Shown here piece by piece: positions 21,831 through 30,581 of a DNA stretch of 64,000 bases. The stretch is from Marsupella aquatica (lineage: Eukaryota > Marchantiophyta): NCBI GenBank assembly GCA_973895155.1, contig OZ316894.1, positions 13,082,001 to 13,146,000 on the forward strand, read 5' to 3'. A program made the position numbers and the translations under genes. The notes beneath the pieces are model-generated. The model saw only the letters and a program-made list of their open reading frames with translations. It ran no database searches and had not been told where the DNA came from. Within the stretch, counting starts at the first letter, position 1. Each line of letters opens with the position of its first letter.

Positions 21831-22409
21831 TCATTGTTGGGTATTTTGTAGGAGAAGTAGTTGGTGCTTCTCGGCTAATAGCATGTGTGCTATTAGCTCC
21901 GAGTATTTGGTAAACCGCATATTCCTATATTGCGTTGAGAGGACGAGATTAGATGAATGAAGTGTCGACAGAGTTTTCTCAATTTGTTCCTCATCAGTGA
22001 CTGGTTGGCCGCAGATTGCCAACTGCGCCACTATCCGGAAAAGCTCGCTGTTGTAATCGGCAATGGACTTATGATCCTGTACGCGGAGGTTCACCCAGTC
22101 ATGCCTGGCTGCTGGCAAGAAAATCATCCGTGTGTGGTCGAATCTGGAAAGGAGTTCTTCCCATAGAACCCGGGGGTTGAATTCGTTCATGTATTGTCTC
22201 TTGAGTGAATCTGCTAGGTGGTGCCGGATTAGAATGAGAGCTTTGGCTTTTTGCTGTAGCGTTGGGCCCGCATCCGTTATGACTGTATCCTGAAGGTCCT
22301 TGGCGGCTAGGTGTGCCTCCACATCGAGGGACCAAGAGAGATAGTTTGATCCGTCGATGTGTAGAGCCTGGAACAGTAATTTTTCAATTGAGTTTGCGGA
22401 TGTCGACAT
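21831..22409 (-). CDS. Copia B Gag (capsid-like core)
   Basis: 192 codons from ATG at 22409 (MSTSANSIEKLLFQ) to UGA at 21831. The longer ORF from 22445 adds 12 residues, but 22409 gives the usual short N-terminus before DGSNYLSWSLDVEAHL, a motif of copia gag proteins (UBN2/DUF4219 type). A related start is at 40538 in copia C. The protein would form the particle that encloses the RNA. The zinc knuckle is downstream of the UGA, so termination yields a Gag without nucleic-acid-binding knuckle. The frame on both sides of the stop is the same. It may be a programmed stop or one fresh mutation. Confidence 0.85.
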   Translation of the reverse strand: MSTSANSIEKLLFQALHIDGSNYLSWSLDVEAHLAAKDLQDTVITDAGPTLQQKAKALILIRHHLADSLKRQYMNEFNPRVLWEELLSRFDHTRMIFLPAARHDWVNLRVQDHKSIADYNSELFRIVAQLAICGQPVTDEEQIEKTLSTLHSSNLVLSTQYRNMRFTKYSELIAHMLLAEKHQLLLLQNTQQ

Positions 22410-22630
22410 GCTCCAATATAAGTTTAATAAAGTTGTGATTTGCAATCCCCTATTCTGCGCAAGGACTTCGCTCTTGGTCGTCCCTCTTTGTCAGTTTCTC
22501 CCTCGTCGGATTGCTACTTCCGATTGTCCAAATTGTGGATCGTCCGAATTATGGATCAGAGAGAAAAATGTTGTCCGCTGTCCCTTTGGCTGACGAATTG
22601 ATCGGGAGGAAAAAAAATGTGTGGAGCGCT

Positions 22631-22644
22631 TCGTGCTGATAACG
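22631..22644 (-). other. Primer binding site of copia B
   Basis: On the element strand, CGTTATCAGCACGA abuts the 5' LTR, identical to the site in A1 and A2. This supports B-like elements as the source of the proteins that move the A family. Confidence 0.8.
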
Positions 22645-22795
22645 TGTTGTGTTCTCCATAGAATCAATCCTTCCATTCCATTTCCGAGGTGTTACATAGT
22701 GTGTCCCTAAGGACTTGGTAGTTAGGCAGTTATTCCTGCCCCTGGTAGAGTAGACATAACCCTGGGTTATACTAGGTCTAACTAGGGTTATAACA
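22645..22795 (-). repeat. 5' LTR of copia B
   Basis: 151 bp, identical to the 3' LTR. On the element strand it is TGTTATAACCC...CACAACA. At this size the promoter and polyadenylation signals must be very compact. Confidence 0.95.
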
Positions 22796-22800
22796 GACAT

Positions 22801-23220
22801 GACATTGTTATGGATCCTCTATGAACTTGCTTGGCCATAATAAGAACCTGCAGCATCTCCAAGTGTCTTCTAAGGAGGATCATCATTTGTGTTTGGAATG
22901 GGAAGGACAGCTTTAGGTTTCACCAGTAACGTGATTAACACTACTGAATAACCTGGGGGAATCCTCTTGCCATGGAACGTTGTAGAACCGACCTACACTC
23001 TGCCAAATCATACTCGTGTTCCACTTTCATCAACAGCTAACAAGCCACTTTGTCCCTTAGCATTAGGTGCCTTCCCCACTTCCACCTTAGATCTTTCTAC
23101 CAGCACCGATCTTGGAGGTTTGTATGAAACCTTTGACGTGGCTCTGCTCCCAGCAGCAGACTTGCTTTGTGTGCACATGCTTCCTCTCTTCACAGTAGTG
23201 ACGCTAGGCTCAATAGGTTC
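22801..23220. other. Continuation of block E2, probable 3' part of a transposase-like gene
   Basis: It lies between the copia B target duplication and the readable gene fragment at 23221-23526. On the minus strand it would be downstream of that fragment. No clear ORF of known family was seen. Confidence 0.35.
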
Positions 23221-23526
23221 CTATGTTGGGACTGTCACAGTAGCAGGTTCCTCACTTGGGAGTGCCATACCAACTAACTCTTTGGTTGGATTTATCACAA
23301 CAAGAGGCACACCTATCGTTGACAATGACATATTCTGCAAATCATTTATCTCTGCAATGGGATCAAGATCTACATAACACAAACCTTGCTCCACATCACA
23401 TGAATCTGGCTCAATGGTATCATTGTCACGTTTGCTGATATCCTCCTTTGCCCCAACATTGATATCATCCAATCCCTTGCCAATCTCATCCTCAACCAAA
23501 CATGGTTGACTGCCCTCTGTCAAATT
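23221..23526 (-). pseudogene. 3' part of an older transposase-associated gene, split by the CACTA element
   Basis: The minus-strand reading ends at 23221. At 23526 it is broken by the CACTA terminal repeat. Removing the CACTA element and one copy of the ATT duplication joins this frame to the one ending at 37439 without a frameshift or stop across the junction (NLTEGSQPC continues from HATN). The upstream part resembles the plant En/Spm accessory transposase family (see 37439-39531). The fragment itself is acidic, with no catalytic motif recognised. Confidence 0.55.
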
Positions 23527-23556
23527 CACTACTACATATTGGCCCCTTTTGCGAAG
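23527..23556 (+). repeat. Left terminal inverted repeat of the CACTA transposon
   Basis: It begins CACTACTACATATTGGCCCC and runs into TTTTGCGAAG. It pairs with 37405-37435 on the opposite strand and is preceded by target duplication ATT. Confidence 0.9.
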
Positions 23557-24060
23557 CTTTTTTTTTACGCCGGGATGGTCTTGCGATGTCATCGACTTCA
23601 GATATTTTGTGATCAAACACGCATCACAATAAACCATGCTCACAGGTTCGCAACATGGTGTTGCGAAGCTAAATACCTTGCAATTTGTTTGAGATCGGAT
23701 TGAATTCGCAACTCTTTCAGATACTATTCGTCTCGCAAAGTATTTGTGGATCCGCGACCATCACGATTGCATTTGGATCTCTTTTGTTTCATAATTTAGC
23801 GATAATAATGTACTCAAATATATATTGTGAACCTATTAGCTTCGCACAATATTGTGAAGCATAAATAGTCGCAAGTTACCGAATCCAGTTGATTCGCAAA
23901 GTTGAGAACACATTGGCATCACAATTACCGATGGTGTGTTATTCACAAAGTGTTCAGAAGTTGCTTCTTGACAAGCTTGAAAATGTTTTGCAAAGAGAGT
24001 TGTTTGAAAATTTTGTAGAATGGAAATGTTTGAGAGAGTTTCTTTACAAGATGGAGAATG
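23557..24060. repeat. Left subterminal repeat region of the CACTA transposon
   Basis: About ten degenerate copies of TTCGCAA / TTGCGAA / CGCAAAGT in both orientations, for example at 23645, 23664, 23718, 23733, 23853 and 23893. In En/Spm elements such subterminal arrays bind the accessory transposase. Confidence 0.75.
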
Positions 24061-24281
24061 CATGTGTTTAGGTTACAGCTAGGGTTTTCAAAAAGGTGGC
24101 ATGCATGAGGATAGCTTTGGAAACGGCTAAGGTTGCATATATAATAGTGAGATGAAATTTCAAAGTCCAATTAAGTGTTTGCAAAACAAAAGAAGAAAAG
24201 TAATATGTTAATATAAATAAAACCATGATAGTTAGTTTAGGGTCAAATTCTGGGCCCACAACAAGTTTTACTACTAGTGCA

Positions 24282-27200
24282 TCAAACCTGGTCCTCATCC
24301 TCGCCTCCATTTGACACAATAATAACGTCAGGTTTTTCCGAGATAATGGAACGGGACCGTGGCACATACGGTATAACAACTGACCACTCTAGGTCTGGTG
24401 GGTACGGAATATAGAAACACTGCTCAAGGTGACTTGGGAATGTAAATGGTTCAGATGTTTGCCAATGAGATGGTTGAAAGCTAGTTGCTGATGTCTTCAG
24501 TCGAGTAAACCCACACTCATCAAGAAGTACCGTGCGATTATCACCAACCAGGTGAATTTTGAACCACTTACACTTGAAGACATACTCTTCAAATTTGGAA
24601 TCGGCATCATAGGATATGATCAAGATCTCCTCAATCTTCCCATAGTGAGGCACCACATCTCTGATCACATTAGTGTCATGACGGCTACTTTGTGAATCTT
24701 GCATGAACTGCCCTTGAACTCCACAATCAAAAGTTCTTCCCCTCTTCTCATCAAGGTCAGAAATCCTGAAATGCCTCCCTTGTGTCCACATTGCTGTTCT
24801 GGTTTGAACAAGTCTTAAAGGACCATGAACAATTGTTCGAACCTCAGGAGTCATATCTGGAAAATGTGATACATTCTCACCTTGGGCCACCATAGCATCC
24901 AACTGAAGTACTTTCTCCTTCATATACTCAAGGAACTTTGGAAAGATCCTTGGGCGACGACTCTCCCTCTTTGCATCCTCATAAAACTCTCTCCAATCTT
25001 CCATCACATTGTTGTTACTCAACATGAAAGTACTAACCTGTGTCAACTCCACTGCGGTTAGTAAGCGTGTTTTTTTGCACTTGTTAAACGGTCCTCCTCC
25101 ACTTCCCTCTCTTCCATCCAAGTGCGTGGAAAACTAGGATCAATGGTAGCTAAGTTGTTACTACAATAAAACATACTCTCAGCTGCCAAGTATCCAGTTG
25201 CCATGCTCCCCTCCACTCGTGCACGGTTCCGTACATAAGCCTTTAACACGGCCATATACCTTTCCAGCCAATACATCCACCTACAATGCACCAGACCGGC
25301 AATGGCAACCTCCCTCACAAGATGAACGAGAAGATGCACCTGACAATCAAAGAAGGAAGGAGGGAGGGCCTTCTCCAACTTGCATACCACCTCTGCTGCC
25401 AATACCTCCATCCGTGGTATCTCTTCTTCATATATTTCCTTTGAGCATATCCATCTCAACAAAGTGCCCAGTGACCAAAGGGCGTCTTGCACTTCTTCAC
25501 TCCCCAAACCTATGATTGCCACAGGAAGTATATGTTGTAGTAAACGATGATAGTCATGTGTCTTGAGATACATTGGCCATTTATGACTGTCCTCCATCCC
25601 AAAAGCCTTACGTAGATTGGCACCATAGCCTGTAGGAAACCGCATCTGCCCTATGCGTTGTCGAAACTCTCTTCTTTCACCAACACTCAAAACCCATGGA
25701 GCTGAAGGACGATGTTCCATCCCTGTGGATTCATCAACTGTTATCCATACATCTGGATGTCGTTCTAGATCCTGGCATGCCTCCCTAAAATTAATGTTCT
25801 TTTCCCCATAAAAGTGCTTGATCAAAGCCTTCCCAACATTTCCCTCTATATGCATGGGGTCTAACAAGTGATGAATCTTCAACTCAGGCCAATAGGGCAA
25901 AGTGGCCAGTATACCCCACCTTGTCAATCCACTACCATCAAATCCCATGGCATCTTCAGGTCTGCCACCCTATCAGCTATGGATTTCCAATACGAAAATG
26001 TTGTGCGGTCAGGTATCTCACGCTCATCACCATTGATCATGTCAAAGTCTGAAAACAAAAGGGGGTCAGACCTCATGTGATGCCCAAGTGGAAGAAACTT
26101 GGTATGACCAAGGTAGATTATCTTGTGCAGCCATTTTGAGTACTTGGCCATATCGTGAAGGCTTGGACCACAAGTGGAGCATGCCTTGTACCCTTGAGTT
26201 TGGAACCCAGAAACAAACCCAAACCCTGCTCACAAAATAACATTCTCAATTAGAGTCAAAGGAATTGAAAAGTTCATGTACATAGAATTAAAGAGGGACT
26301 TCCTTCCAAACAAACTTGATCTCCAATACATGAAAAAAATACAAATCCATACCACTCACCTGGATAGTCATGCATGGTCCACATAATGATTCCCTTCAAT
26401 TGGAAGACACGTGGTAACCCTCCTGTAGTTTTCCGACCATCATATGCCCATACACCCCCCCATAATTTATGGAGTTCCCCAACCAAGAGCGCCAAGTAGG
26501 TGTCCATGTTTTTTACCTTAGATGGACCTGGGATAATCAATGATAGCAATAAGAATCCCTTTTTCATGGACAACCATGGGGGAAGGTTGTAATTCATAAC
26601 AACCACCGGCCAAACCGAAGTAGGGCGCCCTTTCCCTCCAAGGGAGTGTGGGCTTACCCCATCTGATGCCAACCCCAACCTCACATGACGAGGGTCACGT
26701 GCAAATTCTGGCCATTGTGACTCCACATGCTTGTGAGCAGGGGAATCAACTGGCAACCGCATGACACCGGCCTCTGATCGATGTGTCTTATGCCATACCA
26801 TCAATTCTGCCAAGTCAGAACATCGGTACATGTGCAACAATCGAGGAATAATAGGAAACCAACGAACAGCTTTTCTAGGCACCTTTGAGGTCAACATGTT
26901 GGTTTCATATCGAGGCTCTTGACAAATTGGACACTCAGTTGCGCTAGCATTGGTCTCATGATAGAGAATGCAGTCATTCACACAAGCATGAATGATATGG
27001 TATTCCATGCCAATGGATGATAAAACCCTCTTTGCCTCCTTCCAAGTTCCTGGCAACATATTTTCACTAGGTAACAAGAGATCATGGCAAATTGGAAACA
27101 AATCCGATAGTAGCGCATTGCTTGCCTTGTGTTTTGCCTGAAGATTCATCAATGCCAAGATGGCAGATAGTCTATTCAAACGAGCACCCCCATAAATAGG

Positions 27201-27548
27201 TGTTCTAGCATGTGCCTCAGCTTCTTCCCATTGTTTTTGTCCTTCAGGTGTACATTGAGGCCTTGGATCATGTGCAACATTTGGTGGAGGGTCTCCTTCA
27301 TTGGGTGGGACACCTCCTTCACCACCAATGTCTACACCAAACCAATCTGTCATGAAGTCATCCATGGCTGACTCTTGGTCTTGCATGACCTCATAATCTG
27401 TCCGAGGTGCCCCTTCATCTGGACTGTCATTATCATTGTCACTTGATGAGGAATCTGCTGATGATGTTTCCCCGTCTTGTGGCAAGCCCATTTCTTGATA
27501 TGTAGCTCTCAACCTCCTTGGCAACATATCTTGACTAGGCCGCACATT
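24282..27548 (-). pseudogene. CACTA transposase (TNP2 / transposase family tnp2)
   Basis: Minus strand. Exon 27548-26360 starts after an acceptor (TCTATAG) and contains CPICQEPRY, VRLGLASDGVSPHS (first catalytic Asp region), WPVVVMNYNLPPWLSMKK and LIIPGPSK, ending at donor CCAG/GTGAGT. The next exon starts at about 26226 (acceptor GAGCAG), with GFVSGFQTQGYKACSTCG. Then follow LDPMHIEGNVGKALIKHF (second Asp region), LKTHDYHRLLQHILPVAI, LPPSFFDCQVHLLVHLVRE and RWMYWLERYMAVLKAYVRNR (Glu region), all hallmarks of plant tnp2 proteins, with a DUF4216-like C-terminus (VFKCKWFKIH). The frame shifts near 25950 and again near 25060-25120, next to an A7 run, so it is probably inactive. No start codon lies in the 150 bp upstream; the first exon may be 28627-28860. 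Confidence 0.92.
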
Positions 27549-27698
27549 CTATAGACAATACAATAAAGTATTCACAATGAAATTAACGCCAAATATAGTA
27601 GTGCTCAAAACATATTATTAACAATATAAAAAGAACATGTCATTACAAAACATACGTTCACATACGATGAACGTATAATACATGTCCCTAAAGTAATC

Positions 27699-28514
27699 CT
27701 AATCCCATTCATAATGTGTAAACAACTCCTCTCCAGCCAGAATGGTCCTATTAGCTACAACTAGACAATGGTCATGATGATATCTCTGCCCATAAGGGGC
27801 TAGAGGGGGACCATCAACAAAAACCCATTCACAGTTTTTCCTACGCTTAGGCCGGGTCCCCACAGTACTGTTGATGAAACCGGCAATATTCCCACTACGG
27901 ATGGGATCACCATCAATTATACGCTGGTCACAATACTTTCTGGTGCAACCATCAAAAGTATCCATGTCCAATGCATAAGTCTTCCACTCAGGGTGTTGAA
28001 CAAGGATCATGTTCCAATGTCTCCTCTTGTAAATGGGTCCACCATACGGGAACAACGTTGGTCCATCTGAAGAGCGCCCTTTTCCACCCATATCATCCAC
28101 AATAATGTCCTGACAAGAGAAAATCCCATACCCATGCCTCTCCCCTAGGGTCGAACTCTTGACAACCCAACGTCTTCCCCAAACTTCTATCTCCTCACCA
28201 TAGGTTATATCACATGGCAAACCAAGGCACTCCGGATTCCAATCCTTTATGATAGGAACACACTTCCCTGTGAAGGTACAAGGGCCCCATCTACCATCAA
28301 CCCTACAAGTGTACTGATCCACTTCCCCTCTAGGCTGTCTTTTTGACTTTTTTTTCCCTCTTGTAACAATACCGTCACCCTTAATTGTCCCAACACTACC
28401 TTGCCCTGCTGCCACTAAACGAAAAGCTTGTGAAAGTGCCGAGCCTATAGCATCTAGAACTCCTTGTGAGGGAACATAGGGTGTTGGTGTAGTGGGTGTA
28501 GGCCTACTGGATAC
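27699..28514 (-). CDS. SET-domain protein, main exon, carried by the CACTA transposon
   Basis: 271 codons from acceptor CCTATAG (ends 28515) to TAG at 27699. After a basic linker (GKKKSKRQPRG) come features of SET lysine methyltransferases in the right order: RHGYGIFSCQDI (SET-N glycine motif), LFPYGGPIYKRRHW, YALDMDTFDG, RSGNIAGFINSTVG (counterpart of the N-x-x-R/G-F-I-N-H-S cofactor motif, with S replacing the usual H) and ANRTILAGEELFTHYEWD at the C-terminus. There is no Cys-rich post-SET domain. The frame is open throughout. Phase-0 splicing joins it to 28627-28860. It is inside the CACTA element, upstream of tnp2 on the same strand. Activity is unknown, and the altered NHS motif may matter. 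Confidence 0.8.
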   Translation of the reverse strand, partial: VSSRPTPTTPTPYVPSQGVLDAIGSALSQAFRLVAAGQGSVGTIKGDGIVTRGKKKSKRQPRGEVDQYTCRVDGRWGPCTFTGKCVPIIKDWNPECLGLPCDITYGEEIEVWGRRWVVKSSTLGERHGYGIFSCQDIIVDDMGGKGRSSDGPTLFPYGGPIYKRRHWNMILVQHPEWKTYALDMDTFDGCTRKYCDQRIIDGDPIRSGNIAGFINSTVGTRPKRRKNCEWVFVDGPPLAPYGQRYHHDHCLVVANRTILAGEELFTHYEWD

Positions 28515-28626
28515 CTATAGGAAGAAATGGAACCAAGTGAGTGTGATGAACCTCCCAAATTTTATTTTATGCTACCTAGCAAGATTTACAAAATAAAATG
28601 GAAATCACAGTAAGTTTACAACTCAC

Positions 28627-28860
28627 CATACGGGATGAAGAAGCTCCCGGTGTAAGACCTCGATGTTGGCCATATCGAGCAATGTGCTCCGCACATACAT
28701 ATGACTTTTGGACAACCATCCCCACACATTTTTTACAACCACAAAGTTGGCGTGGTGGACCACTAGGTCGACGTACGGTTGGTTCAGGTTGAGGAGGAGG
28801 ATGACTTTCTTCATCGGAAGAGGAATCTGATGTGGTGGAAGTTGTAGAGGATGAAGACAT
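28627..28860 (-). CDS. First exon shared by the SET gene and possibly tnp2
   Basis: 78 codons from ATG at 28860: a serine-rich, acidic start, then a proline-rich stretch, then CGCKKCVGMVVQKSYVCAEH, which looks like a small Cys/His metal-binding motif. It ends CGTATG at a consensus donor GTGAGT (28626-28621). The phase is 0. Two acceptors in phase 0 follow: 28515 (SET exon) and 27549 (tnp2 exon). A Cys/His motif near the N-terminus is common in plant tnp2 proteins, so this exon could serve either product by alternative splicing (inference). Confidence 0.6.
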
Positions 28861-29279
28861 CTGACAAGTGTAGCAATTGGAAGGCGATTAGTAAAAACTT
28901 CACCAAAACCATCATTGATAATCCCTACCTAAACATATTAAAAAGAATTGACAGAAAAATACCTTTATGAGACCCGGGCTTAGCAATGCCTTGACGGATC
29001 TTGTGGCTCAAATTTCATGAACCAAATCTGGAAGGAGGGGAAAATCTGCCAATATACAATGAATTAAGCCATGCCTTATGGTGAACCAGAAAAAAAGGAT
29101 GATAGATTGTAACCCTCCATATTTACAGCAATGACTAGAAATGCATGAGAAAATGTTATACCTTTCAGATGCCCGGGCTCTCGCAAGGCATTATCATGCA
29201 TTAGCCAAAACTTTAAAAAACATGGGGAAGTGCCCTACAACGCCAAAGAGTTTTCCTCTCCATGTTAATGAGATAGACA
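28861..29279. other. Upstream region of the SET/tnp2 transcription unit
   Basis: No coding signal. Two stretches resemble each other: CCCGGGCTTAGCAATGCC at 28974 and CCCGGGCTCTCGCAAGGC at 29172. This is likely promoter or leader of the minus-strand genes. Confidence 0.4.
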
Positions 29280-30110
29280 AAGAAATATAAGTAACCCAAA
29301 CCCTACCCTAAACCCAAACCATGAAATGAAACCCTTCATTAAAACCTAACCCAAATCCCTCAATCACCCTAAACCCTTACCCTTATCCTAACCAATACCC
29401 AAATCCCTCATTAAAAATTCAAACCTTTACCCTAAACCCAAACCCCTACCCTAAACCCAAACCATGAAATGAAACCCTTCATTAAAACCTAACCCAAATC
29501 CCTCAAGCACCCTAAACCCTTACCCTTATCCTAACCAATACCCAAATCCCTCATTAAAATTTCAAACCTTTACCCTAAACCCAACCCAAATCCCCCAATT
29601 ACATATAAAACTCTTACCCTATCTACACCTTACTTTACCTATATAGGCCAACCCCCACCCCTATAGTTATTCTAAACTTCACCCTAACCCCTAAATTGAG
29701 GCCCTTTTTTAAAACTTAAGCAAAAATTGTACCCCCTCAATTAGAACCAAATCCAACCCTATATCATGTTACACCCCAACCCAAACACTTACATTAGAAA
29801 CCCAACCCCTTTAAAAAAACCACAATTAAACCCCCCAACTAAAAACCAAACCCAATCCCTTTAAAAAACAACCACAATTCAACCCCTCAACTAAAACCAA
29901 ACCCAACCCCTGTAATTACTCACAACCTAATGCAAACCTCTACCTTGAACCCTAAGCCAAACCCATTAATTTAAACCCAACCCTTTTATTCCAACCTAAC
30001 CCAAGTTTTAACCCCCTTAATTAAACCAAATACTCCTAGATTAAAACCAAATATAAACCTAACCTTTAATTAAACCCAAACCTTTGTTAACTTATATTCT
30101 AGTTATCCTT
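29280..30110. repeat. Telomere-like CCCTAAA-rich tract inside the CACTA transposon
   Basis: About 830 bp rich in variants of CCCTAAACCC, ACCCTAACC and AACCCAAACC. An internal duplication of ~145 bp is visible (blocks with ACCATGAAATGAAACCCTTC at 29319 and 29461). It is degenerate, not a true telomere array, and lies between the divergent transcription units. Confidence 0.85.
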
Positions 30111-30249
30111 ACAACCCAAACATCCATTGACACCCCTTCCATGTTAACTTATGGGCACTTAACATACCTTAAATGTCGTTTGACAAACCTTAATAGCCGT
30201 TTGACACCCCAAAGTGTTTTCCAACCCTAAACCGATAAGACCTGCCTCA

Positions 30250-30490
30250 CAAATTATTTCACAAGTTAGAGAATCTTTTTGCGAACCTACGACCTTCGCA
30301 CTTCCTTCGCAAAAACAGAGGCCGAGAATGATTTTTTGGGTCTTCTGCGGGTTGCGATGGCTTTGCGAAGGGAATAGATTCGGAAGTGCCTCACAAGTTG
30401 CGAGACTATTTGCGAGGGCGCAGGCTTCGCAGTTTCCCATGCGTATGTCATCGCAAACCCGTTTTTGAACGGCGTAAACATCGGCGGGAG
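30250..30490 (+). promoter_or_regulatory. Promoter-proximal cluster of TTGCGAA/GCGATG motifs
   Basis: At least eight copies of TTGCGA, TTCGCA or TCGCAA in 240 bp directly upstream of the plus-strand gene, the same words as in the CACTA ends. In En/Spm the accessory transposase binds such motifs and regulates the element's own promoter. The same is proposed here by analogy. Confidence 0.55.
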
Positions 30491-30581
30491 CTCACATTCG
30501 GGCTCATTTCAGTTTTTGAGCGAGACGAGAAGGGCCGGGGCGCGCGCAACAGTACGAGGGAGACTGTGAGAGAGGGGAGCT

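Larger units (their letters stand above)
17202..22795 (-). mobile_element. Autonomous short-LTR Ty1/copia element B
   Basis: A complete 5,594-bp element on the minus strand. It has identical 151-bp LTRs (17202-17352 is the 3' LTR, 22645-22795 the 5' LTR) and a 5-bp target duplication GACAT (17197-17201 and 22796-22800). Its left duplication directly abuts the right duplication of A1, so the two elements were inserted back to back. The coding order is gag, zinc knuckle, protease, integrase, reverse transcriptase, RNase H, as in Ty1/copia. Everything lies in one frame except a single UGA between the gag core and the zinc knuckle. Identical LTRs imply a very recent insertion. Confidence 0.97.

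Noticed and set aside
29280-30110. Real telomere or interstitial telomeric array
   Set aside because: Units are too degenerate and mixed with unrelated sequence, and the tract lies well inside a delimited transposon.
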